Assembly (NCBI GenBank): GCA_019739225.1
Contig: JAHHDT010000005.1
Coordinates: 744,001 to 808,000, forward strand
DNA: 64,000 nucleotides
Direction: 5' to 3'
Source: Aquamicrobium sp.
Lineage (GTDB): Bacteria; Pseudomonadota; Alphaproteobacteria; Rhizobiales; Rhizobiaceae
Positions 1 through 10,556 of the stretch are shown here, piece after piece; the first letter of the stretch is position 1; each line of letters starts with the position of its first letter. Made by a program: the position numbers and the translations under genes. The notes below the pieces were generated by a model, which saw nothing but the letters and a program-made list of their open reading frames with translations, made no database searches and was not told the DNA's origin.

Positions 1-66
1 CGAGGACAGGCTCCGCGAGCCTCGAAGGACGCACCATCCTCGCTGCCCAACGGCGCGCCTCTTAGG

Positions 67-2256
67 CTACCGCAGCTCGCGCCGAAGAATCTTGCCGACA
101 TTGGTCTTCGGCAGCTCGGTGCGGAACTCGACCTGTCTGGGCCGCTTGTAGCCGGTCAGCTTGTCCTTGCAGAACTCGATGAGGTCCTTGTCGGTAAGGT
201 TCGGGTCCTTCTTCACGACGAAGATCTTCGGCACCTCGCCGGATTTCTCGTCGGGCACGCCGACCGCCGCGACTTCGAGTACGCCCGGATGCATGGCGAT
301 GACATCCTCGATCTCGTTGGGATAGACGTTGAAGCCGGAGACCAGGATCATGTCCTTCTTGCGGTCGACGATCTTCACATGGCCGCGCTCGTCCATGAAG
401 CCCATGTCGCCCGACTTGAAGAAGCCGTCCTTGGTCATGACCTTGGCGGTCTCGTCCGGGCGGTTCCAGTAACCGGCCATGACCTGAGGGCCCCTGATGC
501 AGATCTCGCCGACTTCGCCGAGCGGCACGTCCTTGCCGTCCTCGTCGCGGATGGCGATCTCCGTCGACGGGATCGGCAGGCCGATCGTGCCGGAGAACTC
601 GTCGGCGTCGAAACGGTTGGCGGTCGCGACGGGTGATGTCTCCGACAAGCCGTAGCCCTCGGAGATCACGATCCCCGTCAGCTTCTTCCAGCGTTCGGCG
701 ACGGCCTTCTGAACGGCCATGCCGCCGCCGAAGGTCAGGAGCAGCGGCTTGAAGTCGAGCTTCTGGAAATCCTCGTTGTTGAGCAGCGCGTTGAACAGCG
801 TGTTGAGGCCCGGGAAGACGTTGACCGGATACTTCTGCAGTTCCTTCACGAAGGCCGGAATGTCGCGCGGATTGGCGATGAGGATGTTTTCGGCCCCCTG
901 CTGCATACCCATCAGCGCGTTCACGGTGAGTGCGTAGATGTGATAGAGCGGCAGCGCGCAGACATAGATCAGCCGGTCCGGCTTCGGCCGCTTCACATAG
1001 GCGCTTTCCACCCACAGCGCGTTCTGCGCGACATTGGCCAGCACGTTGCTGTGGAGCAGCGCCGCTCCCTTCGAAACGCCGGTCGTGCCGCCGGTGTATT
1101 GCAGGAACGCAACATCATCGAGGCCGACATCGGGCTTCTTGAAGGTCTTCGACCGACCCTGGCTGAGTGCGTCGTTGAACTTCACATGGCCGGGCAGCGA
1201 CCATGCCGGCACCATCTTCTTTACCCGGCGCACGACCAGATTGACGATGAAACCCTTGAGGCCAAGCATGTCGCCCATGGCGGCGACGATCACGTGTTTG
1301 ACCGGGGTGTTCTTGAGCACCGACTGGAGGGTGGTGGCGAAGTTTTCCAGAATGACGATCGCCTCGGCGCCGGAATCCTTCAACTGGTGCTCGAGTTCGC
1401 GCGGCGTGTATAGCGGATTGACGTTGACCACGGTGTAGCCGGCCCGCAGGACTGCCATCATCGTCACCGGATATTGTAGCACGTTGGGCATCATGATCGC
1501 GACGCGCGCGCCCTTGGCGAGACCCTTCGACTGGAGGTAGGCGGCGAGGTGGCGCGAATGCTCCTCGAGTTGCGAGAAGGTGAGCGTCTTGCCCATGGAC
1601 GTGAAAGCCGGCCGCGCAGCGAAGGTCGCGCACGACTTGACCATCATGTCGCCGATCGAAGCGTCGGCAATCGGCTCGATCTCGTGCTTGACGACGTCGG
1701 GGTAGCTGGCAAGCCACGGCTTTGCCGATGCCTTGACAGATGCGGCCTTCTTTGGCGTGGAGGCCGCCTTTGTGGTCTTGCTGGATGCCTTTGCAGCGGC
1801 AGCAGTCTTTGCCGGTGCCGTGTGCTTTGCCACCGCAGCTTTCGCGCTGGGCTCCTTGGCTGCCTGTGCCTTGCTTGAAGCGGTTTTCGCGGCTGGAGCC
1901 TTGCTTGCCGCCGCCTTAGACGTCGCGCCGGCCTTGGTGGCAGCCTTGGCAGAAGCCGGCTTCGAGGCGGCTGCCTTCGCCGGAGACTTCGGTGCCGATG
2001 ATTTGGCCGTCGCGGCTGCCTTGGCCGGGGCCTTGGGTTTGGCGGCCGCCGACTTGGCGGGAGCCTTTGCCGCGACCGGTTTTGCTGCCGCCGTCTTTGC
2101 CGCGGCAGGCTTTGCGCTGGCGGAGGAGGTGGTCTTCTTCGGCGCGGTCGTCTTCTTCATCTCGGCGCTGGCCGCCTTCGCACCCGGCTCCTTCTTTGTC
2201 GTTCTGCTTGCGGCCGGCTTTTTGCCGGTAGCTGTTTTTGCCGGGGTTTTGGCCAC
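67..2256 (-). CDS. fadD: Long-chain acyl-CoA synthetase with histone-H1-like N-terminal tail
   Basis: This is an AMP-forming acyl-CoA ligase that activates fatty acids with ATP and CoA. Residues about 181-729 form a full-length adenylating enzyme: the P-loop-like YTGGTTGVSKG, the GYGLSETSP motif, and the C-terminal hinge DRKKDMILVSGFNVYPNEIE are all present. Residues 1-179 are extra, made almost only of Ala, Lys, Pro, Ser and Thr in AAK/PAK-like repeats. The start is GTG at 2256, preceded by a strong ribosome site (AGGGAGGAA), so the tail is probably translated. Tails like this occur in H1-like and PhaF-type proteins and bind nucleic acid or polyanions. The function here is not known. The enzyme call is firm; the substrate chain length is inferred. 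Confidence 0.9.
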   Translation of the reverse strand: MAKTPAKTATGKKPAASRTTKKEPGAKAASAEMKKTTAPKKTTSSASAKPAAAKTAAAKPVAAKAPAKSAAAKPKAPAKAAATAKSSAPKSPAKAAASKPASAKAATKAGATSKAAASKAPAAKTASSKAQAAKEPSAKAAVAKHTAPAKTAAAAKASSKTTKAASTPKKAASVKASAKPWLASYPDVVKHEIEPIADASIGDMMVKSCATFAARPAFTSMGKTLTFSQLEEHSRHLAAYLQSKGLAKGARVAIMMPNVLQYPVTMMAVLRAGYTVVNVNPLYTPRELEHQLKDSGAEAIVILENFATTLQSVLKNTPVKHVIVAAMGDMLGLKGFIVNLVVRRVKKMVPAWSLPGHVKFNDALSQGRSKTFKKPDVGLDDVAFLQYTGGTTGVSKGAALLHSNVLANVAQNALWVESAYVKRPKPDRLIYVCALPLYHIYALTVNALMGMQQGAENILIANPRDIPAFVKELQKYPVNVFPGLNTLFNALLNNEDFQKLDFKPLLLTFGGGMAVQKAVAERWKKLTGIVISEGYGLSETSPVATANRFDADEFSGTIGLPIPSTEIAIRDEDGKDVPLGEVGEICIRGPQVMAGYWNRPDETAKVMTKDGFFKSGDMGFMDERGHVKIVDRKKDMILVSGFNVYPNEIEDVIAMHPGVLEVAAVGVPDEKSGEVPKIFVVKKDPNLTDKDLIEFCKDKLTGYKRPRQVEFRTELPKTNVGKILRRELR
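1720..2256 (-). repeat. Lys/Ala/Pro low-complexity coding repeat
   Basis: This part of the acyl-CoA ligase gene encodes about 179 residues of degenerate AAK, PAK, SAK and TAK units. The DNA is correspondingly repetitive (recurring gcc/gct, aag and ccg codons read on the minus strand). It produces long open frames on the other strand that are not genes. Such a tract is prone to length variation by slippage. Confidence 0.85.
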
Positions 2257-2345
2257 GAGTTCCTCCCTGAGAGCTCTTGCTATTCACCTATCTAGGGCGA
2301 CAACCCATACGGGTGCAAGTCTCGCTGCGGAAGCGCTGACAGCTC

Positions 2346-2900
2346 TTACTGCCCGTAGCCGGAATGCCCTTCGAGGAAAGAGGCCTCGGCCTGGGTGCTT
2401 TCGCGCCCGAGCACGCGGTTGCGATGCGGGAAGCGTCCGTATTGCGCAACGATGTCGCGGTGCTCGATCGCATATTTCAGCCCGTCATCCTCGCCCAGCA
2501 TCCGGAAGAGATCGACGCATCGCTCCTGGTCGGCCGAAACCTCCGAGTGCATGAACGGCATGTACACGAACGACTTGGCTTCCGGCTGAACCTGGTTGTC
2601 GTAGCCGCGGTCGACCGCCAGCCGGGCGATGCCGATGGCAAGGTCGTCGGTAGCGAACGCGGCCGCCGTCTTGCGAAACATGTTGCGCGGGAACTGGTCG
2701 AACAGGATGATCGCCGCCAGCGCGGTCTGCGGATCGTCGATCGTCTTCACGTCAAGTTCGGCTTTCTGGCGCTCATAGACGTCCAGAAAGCGCGATCTTA
2801 TCTTCTCGTCCAGTTCTGGTGCGCCGCCGAACCAGTCCTCGTAGGTGAGTTCCTCGAACCAGAACTTGAGGATGTCGTCGACCCACTTTTCGCGCGCCAT
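2346..2900 (-). CDS. DUF924 family protein
   Basis: This 184-residue soluble protein belongs to the DUF924 family, an all-helical, TPR-like family of unknown biochemical role. Recognisable marks are the opening DDILKFWFEE, the central ILFDQFPRNMFR and the late FPHRNRVLGRESTQAE, all in the usual order and at the usual total length. The start ATG lies 15 bp after the end of the ABC transporter ATPase gene on the same strand, so it may be the last gene of that transcript. No functional link to peptide transport is evident. The family call is firm; the role is unknown. Confidence 0.88.
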   Translation of the reverse strand: MAREKWVDDILKFWFEELTYEDWFGGAPELDEKIRSRFLDVYERQKAELDVKTIDDPQTALAAIILFDQFPRNMFRKTAAAFATDDLAIGIARLAVDRGYDNQVQPEAKSFVYMPFMHSEVSADQERCVDLFRMLGEDDGLKYAIEHRDIVAQYGRFPHRNRVLGRESTQAEASFLEGHSGYGQ

Positions 2901-2914
2901 GGCTTTTCCCTTTC

Positions 2915-4548
<1,634 letters not shown>

Positions 4549-4549
<1 letters not shown>

Positions 4550-5505
4550 CAGCGCAGCCTCGGGTTGAGCGCGTCGCGCAGCCAGTCGCCAAGCAGGTTC
4601 ACGGCCAGCGCCAGAAGCACTAGCGTGATGGCGGGGAAGAACAGGATCCACCATTCGCCCGAGAACAGGAACTGCTGTCCGATGCGGATCAGCGTTCCCA
4701 GCGAAGGCTGGGTCGGTGGCACGCCGACGCCGAGGAAGGACAGTGTCGCCTCCTCAATGATCGCCAGCGCAAGCCCGATGGTGGCGATCACCAGCACGGG
4801 AGCCATGACGTTCGGCAGCACGTGGCGGATGAGGATAACCAGCGGATGCACGCCCATGATGCGCGCGGCAGAGACGTAGTCCTTCTGCCGTTCGACCATG
4901 GTGGCCCCGCGCACCGTGCGTGCGAACTGGGCCCAGTTGGAAAGGCCAATGGCCACGATCAGCACCCAGATCGCCATGCCTTCCTGCTGGCTCGGCGGAA
5001 TGATGCCGCGCGCGATGCCGAAGATGAGCAGCGCGATCAGGATGGCGGGGAAGGAGAGCTGGATGTCGGCGACGCGCATGATGATGGAGTCGGTCGTGCC
5101 GCCGACATACCCGGCGGTGAGGCCGAGCGAAATGCCGATCGCCATCGCGAACAGCGTTGCCGAAACGCCGACGAACAGCGACACGCGGCTGCCATAAAGA
5201 ATGGTCGACAGCACGTCGCGACCCTGATGGTCACTGCCCAGCAGGAAGTAGTTGCCCATCATCGAGTTTGAGTTCGGCGCGGTGAAGCCGTCCATCAGAT
5301 TGAGGCTTGCAGGGTCGAACGGATTGTAGGGCGCGATCCATGGCGCCAGGATCGCCGCAAGCACGAGCACGAATGCCACGGTTGCAGCGACGATGGTGAC
5401 CGGCGAGCGCCGGAACGAGAAGAAGACGTCGGAATCCCACATGCGGTAGAGGCGGGACGGCGGCTTGGTGGCCACGGGCGTGGCCGGGTTTTGTGGTGTG
5501 GACAT
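4549..5505 (-). CDS. Peptide-type ABC transporter permease (DppC-like)
   Basis: This 318-residue inner-membrane permease belongs to the binding-protein-dependent DppC/OppC group. It has a hydrophobic segment after a short cytoplasmic N-terminus, a periplasmic loop with LLGSDHQGRDVLS, and the coupling region around GVHPLVILIRHVLPN that contacts the ATPase. The C-terminus LGDWLRDALNPRLR is typical of the group. It starts 4 bp after the DppB-like gene and overlaps the ATPase start by one base, so the three are translationally coupled. The call is firm; the transported substrate is unknown. Confidence 0.93.
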
Positions 5506-5509
5506 GGGC

Positions 5510-6493
5510 CTATTTCCCCGATCCGGAGGCGTGTACCCGCAGGCGCGGATCGACGGCGTAGTAGAGGATATCGACGATCAGGTTGATCACGACGAAAACG
5601 AAGGCGATGAACATCAGGTAGGCGGCCATCACAGGCACGTCGACGACCTGCACCGAGTTGATGAACAGCGAGCCTACGCCGGGCCACTGGAACACGGTCT
5701 CGGTGACGATCGCGAAGGCGATGACAGAGCCGAGCTGCAGGCCGGTGATGGTGATGACCGGGACCATCGTGTTCTTCAGCGCGTGGCCGAAATTGATCGC
5801 ACGCTTGGACAACCCGCGCGCCCTGGCGAAGCGGATATAGTCCTGCCGGAGCACCTCCAGCATCTCCGCGCGCACGAGGCGCATGATGAGCGTGAGCTGG
5901 AAAAGCGACAGCGTTATCGCCGGCAGGATGAGCGAGCGCAGGCCGGACTCCGTGAGAAGTCCTGTTCGCCACCAGCCGAGATCGACGACATCGCCTCGCC
6001 CGAACGAGGGCAGCCACTGCAGTTCCACCGCGAAGATGTAGATCAGGCCGATGCCGATCAGGAAGGTCGGCAGCGACACGCCGACCAGCGACAGCGTCAT
6101 GATGACCGCTGTGGAAAGGCTTTTCGGACGCAGCGCGGTGAAGACGCCAAGCGTGACACCGACGACCAGAGCGATCAGCGCCGACGTGAAGGCGAGCTCG
6201 ATGGTTGCCGGCAGGCGCGACATGATGAGTTCGCTCACCGGCTGCTGCAGGCGGTACGAAATGCCGAATTCGCCCTGTATGGCATTGGCGATGAAGCGGA
6301 AGAACTGGATGTAAGCCGGGTCGTTCAGACCCAGCCTCTCACGGAGGGCTTCGAAGTCTTCCAGACGCGAATCCTGACCGAGCAGCGAGGCGACCGGATC
6401 GCCCACATAACGGAAGAGCATGAACGATATGAGAGCGACGACCAGCATCACGACGATGGACTGGGCTAGCCGTCTCAGGATGAAGGCAAGCAT
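5510..6493 (-). CDS. Peptide-type ABC transporter permease (DppB-like)
   Basis: This inner-membrane permease of about 327 residues is the DppB/OppB partner. It starts with the typical MLAFILRRLAQSIVV transmembrane entry, has the LGLNDPAYIQFFRFI segment and a coupling motif near DYIRFARARGLSKRAI. I choose ATG at 6493 because of a GGGGA ribosome site 8 bp upstream. ATG at 6508 is also possible, and the open frame goes to 6571. It lies downstream of the binding-protein gene, from which it is separated by a terminator hairpin at 6622-6656. Confidence 0.9.
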   Translation of the reverse strand: MLAFILRRLAQSIVVMLVVALISFMLFRYVGDPVASLLGQDSRLEDFEALRERLGLNDPAYIQFFRFIANAIQGEFGISYRLQQPVSELIMSRLPATIELAFTSALIALVVGVTLGVFTALRPKSLSTAVIMTLSLVGVSLPTFLIGIGLIYIFAVELQWLPSFGRGDVVDLGWWRTGLLTESGLRSLILPAITLSLFQLTLIMRLVRAEMLEVLRQDYIRFARARGLSKRAINFGHALKNTMVPVITITGLQLGSVIAFAIVTETVFQWPGVGSLFINSVQVVDVPVMAAYLMFIAFVFVVINLIVDILYYAVDPRLRVHASGSGK

Positions 6494-6621
6494 GACTTTG
6501 GTCCCCATAGGGTGCAGCGTCCGGCGTCGCCGAACAAACGATGCACGGCATCGCGGCGTCCACCGTTCCATCGATCAGGATGGAGGCGGAAACCGCGACC
6601 TTTGAATGCGGGATGCTAACG

Positions 6622-6656
6622 AAAAAGGCCCGCGCCGCAAAGCTTGCGACGCGGGC
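6622..6656 (-). terminator. Rho-independent terminator/attenuator after the binding-protein gene
   Basis: On the minus strand a stem formed by 6650-6656 (CGCGGGC) and 6628-6634 (GCCCGCG) is extended inward by CGCAA/TTGCG around an AGC loop. It is followed by a run of five T (read from 6622-6626). It lies 18 bp past the stop of the binding-protein gene and upstream of the permeases. Partial termination here would give more binding protein than permease. Confidence 0.8.
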
Positions 6657-6673
6657 GTTCAACGTAAGGCCTG

Positions 6674-8254
6674 TTACTCGCCGAAGGTGACGTTGTAGAG
6701 GCGCGGCTGGTTTTCCGGATGCACGTCCAGGTTCATGCCATCCTTCATGGCGTAGGCCAGAACCTGATTGTGGATCGGCAGCAGCACGCGGTCTTCCTGA
6801 ACCGTCGCCCAGATCTCGGCGATCGTGGCGTTGCGCTTGTCCAGGTCGACCTCCGTCTCGAGAGACTCGATCTTGGCGTCGAGTTCCGGGTTGGTATACC
6901 CGCTCGGGTTATAGGCGCCGTAGTGCCCCGCCTGCGTGTGGATCAGGTCGTTGAAGATGTAGGCCGAATCGAAGGTCGGAACGCCCCAGCCGAGCAGGTA
7001 GAAATCCGTCTCCGAATTCTGGATCAGCGGCGAGTGCTGGGTGATCGGACGCGAGGCGAGCGTCACCTTGATGCCGATCTGGCCGAGCATGCCGACAACC
7101 GCCTGACTGATCGCCTCGTCGTTGACGTAGCGATTGTTCGGCGTGTCCAGCGTGATGGTGAAGCCGTCCGGATAGCCGGCTTCCGCCAGAAGGGCCTTCG
7201 CCCCTTCGACATCGGCCTTTTCCGGATACGTGTCCAGCTCGGGCGTCCAGCCGTTGACGAAGGGCGGGGTCGCCACGCCGGTTGGAACAGACTGTCCGCG
7301 CATCACCACCTGCTGAATGGCGTTGCGGTCGATGGCGAGGTGCATCGCCTCGCGAACCTTCGGATCGTTGATCGGGTTCTTGTCCGTGACGTTCGAAGAC
7401 TTCAGCGGCTCATCACCGAAGCGGTAGCCGAAGTAGATAACGCGGTTCTCGGGTCCGGTCGTGACCTTGATGCCGTCGCTCGAGCCCAGGCGCTCGATGT
7501 CCTGCACGGGCACGTCCTGCACCAGATCGACTTCACCCGACAGCAGTGCCGCGACGCGGGTCGCGTTGTCGGCGATCGGGAGATAGATGATCTCGGTGAC
7601 GGCTGGCTTGGTCTCGGCCCAGTGCTCTTCGTTCAGCTTGAGGACCGAACGCACGTCGGGATCGCGCGATTCCAGCATGTACGGGCCGGTGCCGTTGGTG
7701 TTGCGCACGGCAAAGTTGTCGTCGGTCGAGCCGGCTTCCTGGACTTCCACGGCGTTGTTCGCCTCCGTCCAGGTCTTGTCCATCATGAAGGTGTTGGTCA
7801 GGTTGTTCGGATAGAGCGGCGAAGGTCCGCTCATCTTCACCTCGACCGTGTGGTCGTCGACGGCGGTGACGCTCTGGACGCCGGCATGAAGCTGCTTCAT
7901 GTTCGACTTGTCGGAACGGGCACGGTCGAGCGAGAACACCACGTCTTCGGCGGTGAAGTCGGCTCCGTCATGGAACTTGACGCCCTGGCGCAGGGTGAAC
8001 ACCCAGACCGTCGGATCGCCTTCCTTGACAGCCCACTCGGTGGCGAGCCGCGGAATGAGGGTGCCCTCGACGTCGCGGTCAACCAGCGTTTCGTAGATAT
8101 GGTGCGCGAAGGTGTGCGTCACGCCCTGGTTCTGCGAATGCGGATCGAGCGTAAGCGCGTCGGACGCGCGGGCCCAGCGAACGGTTTCCGCGGACGCCGG
8201 CATGACAGCGGCGCCGAGCGCGAGAACGCTCGCGGTGATCAGAAGTTTACGCAT
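6674..8254 (-). CDS. Periplasmic peptide-type substrate-binding protein (SBP family 5)
   Basis: This secreted ABC solute-binding protein of 526 residues delivers substrate to the permease pair encoded downstream. It has a Sec signal peptide (MRKLLITASVLALGAAVMPASA). The family 5 hallmarks follow: LDPHSQNQGVT near the N-terminus, FTLRQGVKFHDGADFTAEDVVFSL, then VREAMHLAIDRNAI. The ATG at 8254 has a GGGAG ribosome site 6 bp upstream; the longer open frame to 8386 has no signal peptide start. It is the first gene of the operon. The ligand may be a peptide, an opine or a sugar; the sequence does not decide. Confidence 0.93.
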   Translation of the reverse strand: MRKLLITASVLALGAAVMPASAETVRWARASDALTLDPHSQNQGVTHTFAHHIYETLVDRDVEGTLIPRLATEWAVKEGDPTVWVFTLRQGVKFHDGADFTAEDVVFSLDRARSDKSNMKQLHAGVQSVTAVDDHTVEVKMSGPSPLYPNNLTNTFMMDKTWTEANNAVEVQEAGSTDDNFAVRNTNGTGPYMLESRDPDVRSVLKLNEEHWAETKPAVTEIIYLPIADNATRVAALLSGEVDLVQDVPVQDIERLGSSDGIKVTTGPENRVIYFGYRFGDEPLKSSNVTDKNPINDPKVREAMHLAIDRNAIQQVVMRGQSVPTGVATPPFVNGWTPELDTYPEKADVEGAKALLAEAGYPDGFTITLDTPNNRYVNDEAISQAVVGMLGQIGIKVTLASRPITQHSPLIQNSETDFYLLGWGVPTFDSAYIFNDLIHTQAGHYGAYNPSGYTNPELDAKIESLETEVDLDKRNATIAEIWATVQEDRVLLPIHNQVLAYAMKDGMNLDVHPENQPRLYNVTFGE

Positions 8255-8742
8255 AATTGCTCCCAAACTCTTTTTTGTTTGTTCAATGTTCCCCGTGAGG
8301 GCCTGAGCCCGCCCACGATTGGCGGGTACCATAAGGGAGGGGATTGTGTTTGAAAAGCGCCCATTTTCGGGCTTGGCGGCCGTCATTGCCGGCTGTCTAA
8401 GCTACTGATTCCGGGGCATTTCGGAGCGTGAGGACGGGTGGGCTTCCACGTCCGCGGATACCGCCTAAACGCCCGTTCTTTGCGGTTGATGCCGACAGAC
8501 CTTTCAAACTTGAAATAATTAGTCCGCCAGTCGGCGTTTCTCGCAACATCGTTTCGCGAGGAGCGCGGAGCGGAAGTGATTAGGTGACAAGGTCCTATGA
8601 ATCCATGACCCGCCGGCTCGAGCGTCTTCGAGTTCGACATCTCGTCCGGCGAAGCCGACGCGGCGGCAATGGCCGTTCTCCAGTCCATGCAGTGCCGTAC
8701 GGTGACCCCGTTCACCGCACGCAAGGTTGGCTGAGCGGCGGT
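8255..8742. other. Intergenic region with transporter leader and a gene remnant
   Basis: This 488-bp gap lies between the binding-protein start and the 3' end of the iron-type ABC operon. Near the binding-protein start it holds a stem-loop (CCCGCC at 8308-8313 against GGCGGG at 8321-8326) that would sit in the mRNA leader. The promoter for importer 1 must be here, but I cannot pick a convincing -35/-10 pair. The part from 8609 to 8734 looks like the tail of a lost gene and is listed separately. Confidence 0.6.
8609..8734 (+). pseudogene. Possible 3' remnant of an unidentified gene
   Basis: A plus-strand frame of 41 codons runs from just after a TGA at 8606 to a TGA at 8732. It has almost only G or C at third codon positions and reads like a protein C-terminus (GSSVFEFDISSGEADAAAMA, ending in TPFTARKVG). 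No start codon with a ribosome site precedes it, and the in-frame stop lies immediately upstream. I do not recognise the family. It may be chance, since GC-rich DNA often shows such frames. Confidence 0.3.
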
Positions 8743-9489
8743 TCAGCGCACCGACGAATAATCCGCAACGATATGCGCCGACGTGGTTCCGCCAGCGTTC
8801 AGCCGCTTCATCTGCATGCCGTACAGATCTGACAGGTTCGCTTCTGTACAGACATCCTCGACCGCGCCTTCCTGAACCCTGCCGATGTCGTGCAGCAGGA
8901 CGGCGCGATCCGCGATCTCCAGCGCATGCGTGGGTTCGTGAGTCGTCATCACGATCGTGAGTCCCCGCTGCGTTGCCAGCCGACGCAACGTCGACAACAT
9001 GGTGGCCTGGTTTCTGAAATCGAGCGCCGCGGCTGGCTCGTCCAGCAGCAGCACATCGGCGTCCGAAGCCAGTGCGCGGGCGATGAGAACGAGCTGGCGC
9101 TCCCCTCCCGAAAGCGTCGCCACCGAGCGCCGGGCAAATCCGCCTATGCCGAGTTCCTCGAGCGCCGCACTGGCCCGGTCTCGGTCGGCGGCGGTCGGGT
9201 TGGAGAACAGGCCGACATGGCGCGCACGTCCCATCAAGACCACATCGAACACCGAATACGAGAATACCGGCGCGAAGCTCTGCGGGACATAGCCGATGAT
9301 GCCGTCGCAGCGTATCTCCCCGGCGCTCGGCTTGAGTAGGCCGGCGATGCATTTGAGCATCGTGGTCTTGCCGCGGCCGTTGCGCCCGAGCAGGACCAGG
9401 GTCTGCCCCTCGCGCAGCGAGAACGACAGGTCGTTGAACAGCCAGGGACCGGTCGCATGGCGAAATGCGACGGAGCGCGCTTCGATCAT
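8743..9489 (-). CDS. Iron-complex-type ABC transporter ATPase (FepC/BtuD-like)
   Basis: This 248-residue cytoplasmic ATPase of the siderophore/haem/cobalamin class has Walker A GRNGRGKT, Q-loop YVPQSF, signature TLSGGERQ, Walker B VLLLDEPAAALD and the switch His in TTHEPTHA. The ATG at 9489 overlaps the permease stop (ATGA), so I reject the much longer frame that runs through the permease region. It is the last gene of a five-gene operon with a FecCD permease, a TroA-like binding protein and two ThuA-like proteins. The substrate is probably a metal chelate. Confidence 0.92.
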   Translation of the reverse strand: MIEARSVAFRHATGPWLFNDLSFSLREGQTLVLLGRNGRGKTTMLKCIAGLLKPSAGEIRCDGIIGYVPQSFAPVFSYSVFDVVLMGRARHVGLFSNPTAADRDRASAALEELGIGGFARRSVATLSGGERQLVLIARALASDADVLLLDEPAAALDFRNQATMLSTLRRLATQRGLTIVMTTHEPTHALEIADRAVLLHDIGRVQEGAVEDVCTEANLSDLYGMQMKRLNAGGTTSAHIVADYSSVR

Positions 9490-10556
9490 GCCCGCCACGC
9501 CTCGCGCTGCGTGCGATGCAGAAGGACAAGGAACACTGGTGCACCGACGACAGCGGTGAGCACTCCGAGCGGTATCTCGGCTGCTATCAGCGAACGCGCC
9601 ATCAGGTCGACGAGCAGCATGTAGCTCGCGCCGAGAAGTGCAGCCGCCGGCAGCAGCACACGATGATCGGGACCCACGAGCGCGCGTGCAAGATGAGGCA
9701 CGACCAGCCCGACCCAGCCGATGATGCCGGAATTGGCGACGCTTGCCGCCGTGATGCCGGTGACGCAGCACAGCGCCAGCCAGCGCGTTCGTTCCACCTT
9801 CAGGCCCAGCGCCTTCGCCTCCTCGTCGCCAAGCGAAAGCACGTTGATGCGAAAGCGCATGAGAAGCAGGGGGGTGGCGAAGAGAGCCACGACCGGGAGC
9901 ATGTAGATCGCGCGTTCCGGCGTTGCGCTGGCGAACGAGCCCATCAGCCAGAAGACGATCGCGGGCAAGGTGTCGTTGGGATCCGCGAAATAGGTGGTCA
10001 GCGAAACCAGCGCGGAGAACAGGGCGGCGACGACCACTCCGGACAGTACCAGCATCAGCACCGACGACGTACCGGCGCTGCGGCTCATGACCAGAACCAG
10101 CAGCAGCGCGGCCAGGCCGGCAAAGAACGCCATCGACCACAGGCCGATCGCGCCCAGGCCGATCAGGATGGCTACCGCTCCGCCGAAGGCCGCACCTGAC
10201 GAAACCCCGATGACATGCGGGTCGACCAGCGGGTTGCGGAACACGCCCTGAAGGGCGGCACCAGCCAGCGCCAGTCCTCCACCGACGAAGGCGCCGATCA
10301 GCATGCGCGGCAAGCGCACCAGTTCCACGACACGCCACGACGCTTCCGCTACGGCTTCGCGACCGGCGCCCACGCCCACCCAGCCGAGCGCGATCGTCGA
10401 GAGGTCGCCGAGACCAACCGCGTAGCGGCCGACCGAAAGGGAGGCTACTGCGGCAACAAGCAGGAGCGTGACGAGGCCCGTAATCGCGGCGCCCGGGCCG
10501 AAACCGCGCGCCTCGTACGTCGACTTGATTGCCCGATCGTCCGCGCCCGCGTTCAT
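9486..10556 (-). CDS. Iron-complex-type ABC transporter permease (FecCD family)
   Basis: This multi-spanning inner-membrane permease of 356 residues belongs to the FecCD/BtuC family. Signs are RLPRMLIGAFVGGGLALAGA, the FRNPLVDPHVIGVSSGAA segment and the late WVGLVVPHLARALVGPDHR that contacts the ATPase. It would form a homodimer, as no second permease is encoded. It overlaps its neighbours on both sides by four bases, which shows tight translational coupling. The first 30 residues are hydrophilic and slightly longer than usual, so a later start is possible. Confidence 0.92.
   Translation of the reverse strand: MNAGADDRAIKSTYEARGFGPGAAITGLVTLLLVAAVASLSVGRYAVGLGDLSTIALGWVGVGAGREAVAEASWRVVELVRLPRMLIGAFVGGGLALAGAALQGVFRNPLVDPHVIGVSSGAAFGGAVAILIGLGAIGLWSMAFFAGLAALLLVLVMSRSAGTSSVLMLVLSGVVVAALFSALVSLTTYFADPNDTLPAIVFWLMGSFASATPERAIYMLPVVALFATPLLLMRFRINVLSLGDEEAKALGLKVERTRWLALCCVTGITAASVANSGIIGWVGLVVPHLARALVGPDHRVLLPAAALLGASYMLLVDLMARSLIAAEIPLGVLTAVVGAPVFLVLLHRTQREAWRA

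Noticed and set aside
1720-2256. CRISPR-like or tandem-repeat DNA array
   Set aside because: The repetition follows codons for Lys, Ala and Pro and lacks constant repeat and spacer lengths.
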